NCBI GenBank assembly: GCA_002007315.1
Contig: LNZQ01000038.1
Location: 1 to 17,059, forward strand
DNA from: Epulopiscium sp. Nele67-Bin004
Lineage (GTDB): Bacteria > Bacillota_A > Clostridia > Lachnospirales > Cellulosilyticaceae
Reading direction: 5' to 3'
DNA length: 17,059 nucleotides
Under the pieces are notes generated by a model that was given only the letters and a program-made list of their open reading frames with translations, ran no database searches and was not told where the DNA came from. How positions within the stretch are numbered: position 1 is the stretch's first letter; the number at the start of each line of letters is the position of its first letter. The position numbers and the translations under genes were made by a program. This document shows positions 5,311 to 13,596 of the stretch, one piece after another.

Positions 5311-7047
5311 ATGTCATCAATTACATTTTCAGGGTTAGCATCAGGTATAGATACATCTGCAATGGTAGAAGCAATGCTAACTAGTTATCAAAACAAATAT
5401 GACACAGAATACAAAGAACAATTATTATTAGAATTAAAACTTGAAAAGTATCAAGAGGTAAATGCTCAAGTTACAGACTTTTATACAAATCAAGTTAGTA
5501 CAATCCGTCTTGAAAAAGCATTTTCTGAAATGACAACAACTTTAACAAACTCAAACGTAATCGACCTAGTTAGTGGTGGGTCTGATGGGGACTTTATTGA
5601 AATTTTACAAACAGCTGAACCAGCACAGGTGCCTACATCGGCTATGGCACTTAGTGATGATTCGACGCTAGCTACACTGGGAATAGATGAGGATGCCACT
5701 ATCAATATTAATGGCACGGATATAACTCTTACATCAGATATGACAATTGCAGAAATGAAAGAAGAATTTTCTAAAAATAATGTAATAGCAGAGGTTGATG
5801 AATCAACAGGTGCAATAACTTTATCGACAACATCAAGAAGCCTAACATTGAGTGGAGATTTAGATAAAATAGGAATTGATTTAGGAGATGAAGATTCAAT
5901 ATCAATAGGCGTATTTACCGAAAATCCTTCTATTACATCTGATAGTTTAAAAACTATAACATCTTCTACACTTTTAACTGATTTAGGGATTAATGAAAAT
6001 GCATCATTCTATATAAACGGTACAGAAATTTCACTTGCGGATATGACAATAGATGATCTAGTTAATGAGTTAAATGACATGGGAATCAGTGCGAAATTTG
6101 ATTCAAAAGTGGGAGCTCTTTCGATTACAGCAACAGGAATGGATATAGATTTATCGCCACCAGATTCACTATCTTCAACAGAGCTACAAGCATATAATGA
6201 TGCACTGCTAGCTTTGGGGATAGACACTAGTAATGAACTTGTCTATGAATCTACACAAGCGATAGCTACCTACAACGGTATGACGGTAACTTCAGATACA
6301 AATACATTTGAGCTTGATGGTATCATATTCTCAGCAAAAGAAGTAGGAACAGTAGGTATAAATCAATCTTACAATATTGATGCAATTTATGATAACATAG
6401 TTGAATTTGTTGATGCATATAATACACTAATAGAAGAGTTGAACACGCTTGTTAACGCAGAATATAACAGTGACTATATGCCATTAACATCAGATGAAAA
6501 AGCAGCAATGACTGATGATGAAATTGAGCTATGGGAAGCAAAAGTTGAAGAATCACTTTTAAGAAATGACTCAACACTTACAACACTGCTTTCAGAAATG
6601 CGTATTACAATGATGAGTCAATACGAAACATCAGATGGGGGAACTATTTCGCTTGCAGCTATTGGGATTACAACAAGTAGTGACTACACTGAAAACGGAA
6701 AATTATATATAGATGAAGATACACTTCGTGAGGCACTAACAAATAATCTTGACGCTGTAACAGATTTGTTTACAGGTACTGAAGATAGTGATGGTCTTGG
6801 GGACGTACTACACACACAAATTTATGATAAACTTAAGTCTTCAGATTCAAGTAGCTCATGGAACATCTTTAATGATAAAACTCTTGAAGCTTTAATCTCA
6901 TATCAAGAAGCAGAGGTTGATAAAGCTCTTGAAAGAATGGAAGCAAGAGAAGCAATTCTTAACGCAAAATTCCTTGCGATGGAACTTGCAATTCAAAGAC
7001 TTAACGCACAAGCAAGTATTTTTGCAGATACAACTACAACATCGTAA
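5311..7047 (+). CDS. fliD: Flagellar filament cap protein FliD (hook-associated protein 2)
   Basis: FliD forms the cap at the filament tip that folds and inserts exported flagellin. The start ATG 5311 (MSSITFSGLASGID) was chosen because this is the family's conserved N-terminus and AGGAGG (5295-5300) is 10 nt upstream; ATG 5302 would be only 1 nt from it. The protein has 578 residues, a usual size. Residues about 1-105 are the FliD N domain. Two flagellin hook-IN-like repeats follow, at about 120-190 (LGIDEDATININGTDITL) and 222-277 (LGINENASFYINGTEISL). The C domain at about 315-570 includes the diagnostic LTSDEKAAMTDDEIELWE and LLRNDSTL. The predicted helical ends carry no cysteine, as usual for axial flagellar proteins. 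The tRNA terminator separates it from the upstream block; fliS follows after a 117-nt gap with a hairpin. Confidence 0.96.
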   Translation: MSSITFSGLASGIDTSAMVEAMLTSYQNKYDTEYKEQLLLELKLEKYQEVNAQVTDFYTNQVSTIRLEKAFSEMTTTLTNSNVIDLVSGGSDGDFIEILQTAEPAQVPTSAMALSDDSTLATLGIDEDATININGTDITLTSDMTIAEMKEEFSKNNVIAEVDESTGAITLSTTSRSLTLSGDLDKIGIDLGDEDSISIGVFTENPSITSDSLKTITSSTLLTDLGINENASFYINGTEISLADMTIDDLVNELNDMGISAKFDSKVGALSITATGMDIDLSPPDSLSSTELQAYNDALLALGIDTSNELVYESTQAIATYNGMTVTSDTNTFELDGIIFSAKEVGTVGINQSYNIDAIYDNIVEFVDAYNTLIEELNTLVNAEYNSDYMPLTSDEKAAMTDDEIELWEAKVEESLLRNDSTLTTLLSEMRITMMSQYETSDGGTISLAAIGITTSSDYTENGKLYIDEDTLREALTNNLDAVTDLFTGTEDSDGLGDVLHTQIYDKLKSSDSSSSWNIFNDKTLEALISYQEAEVDKALERMEAREAILNAKFLAMELAIQRLNAQASIFADTTTTS

Positions 7048-7093
7048 GTTGTAACAATATTTTTACCTATTTATAATAAAATTTAACGTATAT

Positions 7094-7136
7094 GGCTACA
7101 CTATTCTTATAACATAAGGTGAATAATAGTGTAGTC
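7094..7136 (+). promoter_or_regulatory. Stable hairpin between fliD and fliS (attenuator or processing site)
   Basis: A 12-bp stem (7094-7105 with 7125-7136, one G-T pair) surrounds a 19-nt loop. No U-run follows (CTTAACC), so it is not a normal intrinsic terminator. It may lower read-through, protect an mRNA end, or set fliD to fliS dosage. Confidence 0.5.
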
Positions 7137-7164
7137 TTAACCTATTAATAAAGGAGACAGATAT

Positions 7165-7533
7165 ATGTATAATAATACAGGTTATAACGCTTATAGAACA
7201 AATTCTGCAATGACAGCGAGCCCACAAGAACTTACGCTTATGTTATATAATGGGGCAATCAAATTTTGCAACTTAGCTATTGATAGCATAGAAAGTAGAG
7301 ATATGCAAAATGCACACAAATACAATTTAAGAGCACAAGATATAATAAACGAGTTAAAAATTACTTTAGACCATAAATATGAAATTGCTAAAGAAATGGA
7401 TGTTTTATATACTTATATTTTAGAGCTTTTACGTGATGGAAATATCCAAAAAAATACAGATAAAATTGCAGAGGCGAAAAGATTCATAACTGAATTTAGA
7501 GATACATGGCAAGAAGTAATTAAAAATAGGTGA
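7165..7533 (+). CDS. fliS: Flagellin-specific export chaperone FliS
   Basis: FliS binds the C-terminus of flagellin in the cytoplasm, prevents its premature polymerisation, and delivers it to the flagellar export gate. The 122 residues match the family's all-helical length. NAYRTNSAMTASPQELTLMLYNGAIKF (residues 8-34, shown in part) is the signature N-terminal segment. RAQDIINELKITLD and FRDTWQEV near the end are also typical. AAGGAG (7151-7156) lies 8 nt before ATG 7165. The Maf gene starts 6 nt after the stop, with its ribosome binding site overlapping the fliS stop codon, so chaperone and glycosyltransferase are made together. Both act on the same substrate, flagellin, before export. Confidence 0.95.
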   Translation: MYNNTGYNAYRTNSAMTASPQELTLMLYNGAIKFCNLAIDSIESRDMQNAHKYNLRAQDIINELKITLDHKYEIAKEMDVLYTYILELLRDGNIQKNTDKIAEAKRFITEFRDTWQEVIKNR

Positions 7534-7539
7534 TAATAA

Positions 7540-9318
7540 ATGACAAGCAAAGATAAAGTATCTAGTTTAGGTATAGAGGGTAGCAAAATAGATTTTGAGA
7601 TAGAACAAAGTAAGATAGCAGGGGAATATGCCCTAAAGCTTATTAAAGAAGGAAAATCTAAATACATTTTAAGTAAATATGCTCCTCGTACAAAAATATC
7701 AGAGCATTTTATTTTGGATAACTATAATAGAAATATGATATTTGTTGTATTTGGTTTTGGCTTTGGTTATGGAATAGAAAAAATTTATAAAACTTTGGGT
7801 AAAGATGTAAAAATAATTGTTATCGAACCTCAGGAAGAGATTCTTAATGCTCAAAAAGAATTGGTCAACCTAAGCAAGTTTGATAACATTACTTTTTTAA
7901 GTGGTAATGATTTTGTGGAATTTCGTGATCTATTTGCACAAGTGTTTGCTGGATATGGAATTTTTAATGCGGTCATTATATCACACCCTCATTATCATCT
8001 TATATACGACAATTACCTGAACCAAATTTTGCAAATAATCAATGAAATACACACACGAGCTATCATAAACATCAATACCGTAAAAAAAATAGATCAATAT
8101 TATGTGGAAAACTGTATTAATAACAGTAAGCGTATAAATACTTCTTACGATTTTTCTTGCACTAAAGATAAATTTAAAGGAGTGCCTGCTGTAATCGTAT
8201 CTGCTGGACCATCACTAGATAAAAATTTGGCAGAGCTTGAAAATTTTAATGGCATTATTTTGTGTGCAGGACGTACAATTGATTCTGTCAGACAAATAGG
8301 TAAAGAGCCAGATTATGTTTGTTTGTTAGATTATAGCGAAAAAATTAAAGCTACATTTAACAAAGAACTTGATGTGCCTCTTGTTTCTGTTTTTCATGGA
8401 AGTAATCATATCGTGGGTGACTATAATGGAAAAGTACATTTTGTAGATAGCAACGATTTGTGCAAAGAATTGTTAAATATAGAGTTGCCAGAAGTCATGA
8501 CAGCAGGTTCTGTGTCTACACTTTGTCTAGAAACTGCATATTACATGGGGTGTGACCCGATAGTTTATATCGGGCAAGATCTAGCATTAGATGGTGATAA
8601 ATCATATTCTAAAACGTGTAATATATTTGAAGATAGAGTGGCAAATAGCCAAATAGATGTTTCAACAAGTAGCAGGTATTCGCTTGTTGAGGGGTATTAT
8701 GGAGAAGCCGTTGTAAGTGACGGGGCATTTATAAGTTGTCTGCGTTGGATTGAGGCGTATATAAAAGATAGACCAGAAACCACGTTCATAAACTCTACTG
8801 AAGGTGGGGCAAAAATTCATGGGACTATTCAAATGCCGTTAAAAGAAATGATACAACAATATAGTGACTTTAAAAAGCCAGAGGTAGAAACTCCATTATT
8901 ATTGCAAGAAGAAATAGATGTAAATGATTTATTCAATCAATATTTATTAAAACTTGATGATATACAAATTTTGATTGATGAAGCAATTGATACATCAAAA
9001 TTATTAAGCAAAGAATATAGGTCATATAAGCCGAGCAAGAGCCCAAAAAAGGTTAAAAAGTTTTTAAAAACTTTAGATAATCTAGATGTCCAAATGAAAG
9101 ATAAAAATATCATGAGGTTTATAGATTATTTATTTACCAAATTTGTTTTGCCAACAATGATTAATCAAGACAACAAAGATCAAGTTACCCGAAGCGATTT
9201 AGATAATGCCCGTGCTATGGCAGACTCAAATATAAAAATGTATGAGGGACTAAATTCGGCTACGGAACAAGTTATAAGTGTAATAAAAAATAATTTGGAA
9301 GTTGAGGAACTAACATGA
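7540..9318 (+). CDS. Maf-family flagellin glycosyltransferase (motility associated factor, DUF115)
   Basis: Maf proteins transfer nonulosonic acids (pseudaminic or legionaminic) from CMP-sugars to Ser/Thr of flagellin in the cytoplasm. The 592 residues match the family. The N-terminal part has a glycine-rich nucleotide-type loop, FGFGFGYG (71-78), and VIEPQEE (94-100). The central DUF115 core has PAVIVSAGPSLDKNL (216-230), ILCAGRTIDSV (240-250) and AGSVSTLCLETAYYMGCDP (322-340), then YIGQDLALDGDKSYS (343-357). The C-terminal third is helical and lysine-rich, probably for flagellin or chaperone contact. The ribosome binding site AGGTGA (7528-7533) overlaps the fliS stop. It overlaps the next gene by 4 nt (ATGA). 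The leg genes downstream would supply its donor sugar, so legionaminic acid is the likeliest cargo; this is inferred from context. Confidence 0.92.
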   Translation: MTSKDKVSSLGIEGSKIDFEIEQSKIAGEYALKLIKEGKSKYILSKYAPRTKISEHFILDNYNRNMIFVVFGFGFGYGIEKIYKTLGKDVKIIVIEPQEEILNAQKELVNLSKFDNITFLSGNDFVEFRDLFAQVFAGYGIFNAVIISHPHYHLIYDNYLNQILQIINEIHTRAIININTVKKIDQYYVENCINNSKRINTSYDFSCTKDKFKGVPAVIVSAGPSLDKNLAELENFNGIILCAGRTIDSVRQIGKEPDYVCLLDYSEKIKATFNKELDVPLVSVFHGSNHIVGDYNGKVHFVDSNDLCKELLNIELPEVMTAGSVSTLCLETAYYMGCDPIVYIGQDLALDGDKSYSKTCNIFEDRVANSQIDVSTSSRYSLVEGYYGEAVVSDGAFISCLRWIEAYIKDRPETTFINSTEGGAKIHGTIQMPLKEMIQQYSDFKKPEVETPLLLQEEIDVNDLFNQYLLKLDDIQILIDEAIDTSKLLSKEYRSYKPSKSPKKVKKFLKTLDNLDVQMKDKNIMRFIDYLFTKFVLPTMINQDNKDQVTRSDLDNARAMADSNIKMYEGLNSATEQVISVIKNNLEVEELT

Positions 9319-9698
9319 GTGAAAATAACAATGTAGAAAATTTGGAACAAGAAGAAAAGCAAATTACTGAGCAAGAAATTAAGGATACAGTAGAGAGTTT
9401 AAGAGATTACTTGCCAAAGTTGCACGATGGGCTTCTTTATATAGTTGAAAAATATAGAGGCGGTCAAAATGGTGAAGCACACAAATCGCTAGTTGATGCA
9501 ACTGAAGGGATTAACTGGGTAATTGACGTTATAAGTATTTTGTTTCCAGATAAAATTGATTTCCCAAGCGTAAACGCTGTGTTAAGAAATCTTGTTGATG
9601 GTATTGAAAATCAAGATACACAAAATATCGCAGATGTTATTGAGCATGAAGTGCTTGAACTAGTTGTAAACTGGCAACAAATATTTAACGCAAAATAA
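9315..9698 (+). CDS. Uncharacterised acidic helical protein between maf and legB
   Basis: 127 residues; I do not recognise a named family. The first 20 residues are rich in Glu, Gln and Asn and probably disordered. The rest is predicted to be helical, with LRDYLPKLHDGLLYIVEKYRGG (29-50, shown here in full positions only as a helix pair), NWVIDVISILFP (67-78) and VIEHEVLELVVNWQQIF (108-124). There is no signal peptide and no membrane span, and no cysteine. The start codon overlaps the Maf stop (ATGA), with GAGG at 9304-9307, implying coupled translation. legB follows after 20 nt. Its place between the glycosyltransferase and the sugar-biosynthesis genes suggests a small partner or chaperone of Maf, flagellin or FliS; a structural analogue of an export chaperone is possible. 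This is inference only. Confidence 0.8.
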   Translation: MSENNNVENLEQEEKQITEQEIKDTVESLRDYLPKLHDGLLYIVEKYRGGQNGEAHKSLVDATEGINWVIDVISILFPDKIDFPSVNAVLRNLVDGIENQDTQNIADVIEHEVLELVVNWQQIFNAK

Positions 9699-9718
9699 TT
9701 AGAAAGTAGGAATAGTTG

Positions 9719-10696
9719 ATGAGTGATAGAGTGGTTGTTACTGGGGCTGATGGATTTATTGGCAGCCACCTTGTGGAGTTATTGGTGCGAGAAGGCAAAA
9801 AAGTTAAGGCGTTTGTATATTATAATTCGTTTAACAGCTGGGGGTGGCTTGATACAATATCAAGCGACATAAAATCTGAGATAGAAATATTTTCGGGTGA
9901 TATTAGAGACCCTAATGGTGTTCGGACTGCGATAGCCGATGCAAATGAAGTATACCATCTTGCTGCACTAATAGCTATACCATTTAGCTATCACTCACCA
10001 GATTCTTATGTTGATACAAATATAAAAGGAACACTAAACGTTTTGCAAGCTAGTCAAAATGCTGATAGAATACTTATTACATCAACATCAGAAGTATACG
10101 GAACTGCTAAGTATGTGCCTATTGATGAACAGCATCCGTTTCAGGGGCAGTCCCCATATTCGGCAACCAAAATAGGTGCAGATAGACTTGCAGAGTCGTT
10201 TTACAAAAGTTTTGGATTGCCAATAACTATAGTTAGACCGTTCAACACATATGGACCTAGACAGTCGGCACGTGCTGTTATACCAACTATTATAACACAA
10301 CTTTTGGCGGGACAAACCCAAATAAAACTTGGTGCGTTGTCTCCAACTAGAGATTTTAACTATGTTGCTGATACGGTTAGGGGCTTTTTTGAAATTGCTA
10401 AGTCGGACAAGACAATTGGTGAAGAAATTAATATAGCTACAGGCAAAGAAGTAAGTATAGAACAGCTTGCCAAAGAGTTGATTTGTCAAATTAATCAAGA
10501 TGCAACTATAATTTGTGATAATGAGCGTATTCGTCCAGACAAAAGCGAAGTTGAAAGGTTGCTTGGTTGCAACAAAAAAATTACCAGTCTAACAGATTGG
10601 AAACCGCAATATACTTTTGAACAAGGTATTACCGAAACTATACAATGGTTTAGGGAAAATTTGGACAATTATAAAAGCGATATTTATAATATTTAA
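9719..10696 (+). CDS. legB: NDP-sugar 4,6-dehydratase LegB
   Basis: This extended-SDR enzyme converts nucleotide-linked GlcNAc (GDP-linked in Campylobacter) to the 4-keto-6-deoxy sugar, the first step of legionaminic acid synthesis. ATG 9719 (325 residues) is preferred to TTG 9716: AGTAGG (9705-9710) is 8 nt from the ATG. The NAD-binding loop is TGADGFIGS (G9, G12, G15). The catalytic region is STSEVYG (122-128) with Y147-x3-K151 in PYSATK. Sugar-binding RPFNTYGPRQ (173-182) and TRDFNYVAD (210-218) follow. LegB-like members keep STSEVYG where RmlB-type dehydratases have STDEVYG. It precedes legC by 12 nt. Other 4,6-dehydratase specificities are possible, but the neighbours make LegB the best fit. 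Confidence 0.92.
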   Translation: MSDRVVVTGADGFIGSHLVELLVREGKKVKAFVYYNSFNSWGWLDTISSDIKSEIEIFSGDIRDPNGVRTAIADANEVYHLAALIAIPFSYHSPDSYVDTNIKGTLNVLQASQNADRILITSTSEVYGTAKYVPIDEQHPFQGQSPYSATKIGADRLAESFYKSFGLPITIVRPFNTYGPRQSARAVIPTIITQLLAGQTQIKLGALSPTRDFNYVADTVRGFFEIAKSDKTIGEEINIATGKEVSIEQLAKELICQINQDATIICDNERIRPDKSEVERLLGCNKKITSLTDWKPQYTFEQGITETIQWFRENLDNYKSDIYNI

Positions 10697-10708
10697 AGGG
10701 TGATGCAA

Positions 10709-11854
10709 ATGAATAAATTTATACCGTTGTCTGTTCCGAACTTAAAAGGCAATGAGCTTAAATATGTTACCGATGCCATACAAAAAGAGTGGGTGTCAAC
10801 TGGTGGAATGTATATAAATATGTTTGAGGAGAAGTTGGCGGAGTACGTTGGCTCAAGTTGTGCAGTTGCATGCCAAAGTGGAACAGCGGGGCTACACCTT
10901 GTTTTGCTTGAGGCGGGCGTAACTGCTGCTGATGAAGTTATCGTTCCAGCACTAACGTTTATTGCTGCTGTAAATCCTGTAAGATATGTGGGGGCAAGCC
11001 CTGTATTTATGGATTGCGATGACACACTTTGTATGGATATGGACAAGTTGCAAAAGTTTATAGATACATCTTGTGAGATGAAACAAGGTAACTTATACAA
11101 CAAAACTACGAACAAGCGTATTAAAGCCGTAATCGTAGTGCATGTGTTTGGGAACTTGGCAGACATGAACAAGCTTGTTTTGATAGGAAAAAAATATAAC
11201 TTAGTTATTATAGAAGATGCAACAGAGGCACTGGGCACTTATTATGTTGGCAATGGCAAAAAAATCTTTGCTGGCACAATAGGTGATTTTGGTGTCTTTT
11301 CGTTTAATGGAAATAAAATTATTACAACTGGTGGGGGTGGAATGATTGTTGGTAAGTCTGGGCTTGATCATATAAAATATTTGTCCACACAAGCAAAAGA
11401 CGATGAACTATATTATACTCATGATGAAATCGGATACAATTACCGCATGACAAATGTTCAGGCGGGAATAGGCTTGGCACAGCTGGAGCAGTTAGAAACT
11501 TTTATTAAAACAAAGCAAAACAACTATGAGTTGTATAAACAACTTTTTGAACATACAAAAATTAAGTTGCAAAGTTTTAGGGACGACATACGACCGAATT
11601 ATTGGTTTTATAGTTTGCAACTTGAAAATCAGAACATAAGCGATACAATAAAACAGCTTGAGGCTAACAATATACAAACTCGTCCTATTTGGGGATTAAT
11701 TTGTGATCAGAAACCTTATAAGCAGTTTCAAACTTTTGAGGTTGAAAAAGCTAGGCAATATCAGCAATCTATAATAAACATTCCGTGTAGTTCAAATTTA
11801 ACAGGTGAAGATGTGAAATACGTGGCAAAAAAAGTGGGTGAGATATATGAGTGA
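10709..11854 (+). CDS. legC: PLP-dependent aminotransferase LegC
   Basis: LegC aminates C4 of the 4-keto sugar made by LegB, using glutamate. The start is ATG 10709 (381 residues): AAAGGG (10695-10700) is 8 nt upstream, while GTG 10700 and ATG 10703 overlap or abut it. It is a DegT/DnrJ/EryC1/StrS aminotransferase, with PLP-phosphate contact QSGTAGLHL (56-64), cofactor-ring residue D170 in IIEDATEALGT, and Schiff-base lysine K203 in FSFNGNKIITTGGGG. The opening FIPLSVPNLKGNE and EWVSTGGMYI are typical of LegC-like proteins. The stop overlaps the next gene's start by 8 nt, implying translational coupling. Confidence 0.93.
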   Translation: MNKFIPLSVPNLKGNELKYVTDAIQKEWVSTGGMYINMFEEKLAEYVGSSCAVACQSGTAGLHLVLLEAGVTAADEVIVPALTFIAAVNPVRYVGASPVFMDCDDTLCMDMDKLQKFIDTSCEMKQGNLYNKTTNKRIKAVIVVHVFGNLADMNKLVLIGKKYNLVIIEDATEALGTYYVGNGKKIFAGTIGDFGVFSFNGNKIITTGGGGMIVGKSGLDHIKYLSTQAKDDELYYTHDEIGYNYRMTNVQAGIGLAQLEQLETFIKTKQNNYELYKQLFEHTKIKLQSFRDDIRPNYWFYSLQLENQNISDTIKQLEANNIQTRPIWGLICDQKPYKQFQTFEVEKARQYQQSIINIPCSSNLTGEDVKYVAKKVGEIYE

Positions 11855-12890
11855 CATAATAATTACAAAAGAATATACAATCAAACAAGCTATAAAACAA
11901 CTTGATGTAACAGCGAAAAAGACGTTGTTTGTGGCTGATAATAATATTTTATTAGGTTCGATTACCGATGGAGACATTAGGCGGTGGATACTTAAAAATG
12001 GTTCACTTGATGAAGATGTAACAAACGTTATGAACATAAATTGCAAAACTTTGTTTGAGCATAAAAAGTCTATAGCACATAAAATCATGTCAATGTATAA
12101 TATTAATGCAATTCCTATTGTAACAAAAGAAAATGAAATAGTTGAAATAGTATTTGCAGATAAAAGTGATATTTTTGCTATGAAAAAGGCAACACTTAAC
12201 AATAAAGTTGTTGTTATGGCGGGTGGCAAAGGGACTAGGCTATACCCATACACACAGATATTGCCAAAGCCGCTAATTCCGATAGGTGAAAAAAGTATAA
12301 TTGAACATATATTTGGAAGATTTTCGGCATTTGGGTGCAATGATTTTATTTTGACCCTTAACTATAAAAAAGGTATGATAAAAAGTTATTTGGACGATTT
12401 GGAACAAGATTACACTTTTACTTATATTGAAGAACAAGATTTTTTTGGAACAGCGGGAAGTTTGTCTATGCTTACGGGGCAGATAGATGACACTTTTTTT
12501 GTGACAAACTGTGACATACTTGTTGATGCGGACTATGCCAAAATTATTGACCAACATAAGCGTAACAAAAATAAAATAACGATGGTAACATCTATAACGA
12601 ACTACACAATACCATATGGTGTAATTGAGTCAACATCAGAGGGAACTATATCAACAATTCATGAAAAGCCCGAATATAACTTTCAAATTAATACGGGTGT
12701 ATATGTGCTTGAGCCTGAAGTGCTTGAGGATATACCAAAAGACACATTTTTTCATATAACGGATTTGATTGACTTATACATTAAACAAAATAAAAAAGTG
12801 GGCGTTTTTCCGATTAGGTCAAGTCAATGGCTTGATATGGGTGAAATTGACCTTATGCAAAAGATGAAAGAGAAATTAGAAAACATGTAA
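11847..12890 (+). CDS. ptmE: CBS-domain sugar-phosphate nucleotidyltransferase (PtmE-like)
   Basis: In Campylobacter jejuni PtmE is a guanylyltransferase that makes the GDP-hexosamine feeding the legionaminic acid pathway. ATG 11847 is used (347 residues); GTGGGTGAG lies just upstream inside the legC end, whereas GTG 11838 would have no spacing. Residues about 1-115 are a CBS pair (SITDGDIRRWILKNG at 38-52, INAIPIVTKENEIVEIV at 86-102), often an adenine-nucleotide sensor. Residues about 119-340 are the nucleotidyltransferase: VVVMAGGKGTRLYPYT (121-136), PKPLIPIGEKSIIEHI (140-155), metal aspartate D223 in NCDIL, and NTGVYVLEP (282-290). The CBS fusion plus the leg neighbours point to PtmE. The choice of GTP rather than another nucleotide is inferred. 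Confidence 0.88.
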   Translation: MSDIIITKEYTIKQAIKQLDVTAKKTLFVADNNILLGSITDGDIRRWILKNGSLDEDVTNVMNINCKTLFEHKKSIAHKIMSMYNINAIPIVTKENEIVEIVFADKSDIFAMKKATLNNKVVVMAGGKGTRLYPYTQILPKPLIPIGEKSIIEHIFGRFSAFGCNDFILTLNYKKGMIKSYLDDLEQDYTFTYIEEQDFFGTAGSLSMLTGQIDDTFFVTNCDILVDADYAKIIDQHKRNKNKITMVTSITNYTIPYGVIESTSEGTISTIHEKPEYNFQINTGVYVLEPEVLEDIPKDTFFHITDLIDLYIKQNKKVGVFPIRSSQWLDMGEIDLMQKMKEKLENM

Positions 12891-12903
12891 GGTAGGGATA
12901 ACA

Positions 12904-13596
12904 ATGGAAATATTAGCTATTATACCAGCAAGGGGTGGTTCCAAAAGTGTGCCACGAAAAAACATAAAGCTGATTGGTGGAAAACCGCTAATCAACTATA
13001 CGATTGAAAGTGCCATCAACTGCAAGCATATAACACGCACAATAGTATCAACTGATGACCAAGAAATTGCAGACATATCAACATTGGCGGGGGCACAAGT
13101 GCCTTTTTTGCGACCCAAATATCTTGCAACAGACACAGCAGGGACTTCGGATGTGGTGCTTGATCTCATAGAGTGGCTTAAAAGAAATGAAAACTATACG
13201 CCAGACTTTATTTGTGTTCTTCAATGCACAACGCCTATGAGGTCAACAGAGGATATAGAGGGGTGTATACAAAAATGTATTGGAGATGACTGTGAATATG
13301 ATGTTTGTTTTTCGGTGTGTGAAACGGAGAGTAGTCCATATTGGATGAAAACTTTTAGCGGTGGCAAACTTGTACCTTTTTTAGACGCAACAACTATTGC
13401 TAGGCGTCAAGATTTACCTAAGGTGTATGAACTAAATGGGGCGGTGTATGTTGTAAAAACGTCTGCTCTTGTTCGTTCACAAACGATGCACATACAAAAT
13501 GTAACGGGATACGTTATGCCTCAATACCGCTCTCTTGATATTGATACACCGCTAGATTTTGAAATAGCTAAAATGATTATGGAGAAATACTTATGA
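12904..13596 (+). CDS. legF: CMP-legionaminic acid synthetase LegF (NeuA-type cytidylyltransferase)
   Basis: LegF activates the nonulosonic acid with CTP, giving the CMP-sugar donor for Maf. The 230 residues match CMP-sialate synthetases without extra domains. Motifs: the CTP loop IPARGGSKSVPRKNI (7-21), STDD (49-52), the substrate site QCTTPMRS (107-114), RRQDLPKVYELNGAVY (167-182), and the metal-binding pair D212/D214 in LDIDTPLDF. GGTAGGG (12891-12897) precedes ATG 12904, 13 nt after ptmE. The stop overlaps the legG start (ATGA). Sequence alone does not separate CMP-legionaminate from CMP-NeuAc or CMP-pseudaminate synthetases; the legB, legC and legG neighbours decide it. Confidence 0.92.
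   Translation: MEILAIIPARGGSKSVPRKNIKLIGGKPLINYTIESAINCKHITRTIVSTDDQEIADISTLAGAQVPFLRPKYLATDTAGTSDVVLDLIEWLKRNENYTPDFICVLQCTTPMRSTEDIEGCIQKCIGDDCEYDVCFSVCETESSPYWMKTFSGGKLVPFLDATTIARRQDLPKVYELNGAVYVVKTSALVRSQTMHIQNVTGYVMPQYRSLDIDTPLDFEIAKMIMEKYL

Noticed and set aside
10693..11238. 181-codon reverse-strand frame opposite legC
   Set aside because: The plus strand encodes a clear aminotransferase with all motifs; the reverse frame has no family features.
11798..12340. 180-codon reverse-strand frame opposite the ptmE-like gene, hydrophobic in parts
   Set aside because: The hydrophobicity is a by-product of the antisense of an AT-rich gene; the plus-strand gene is well supported.
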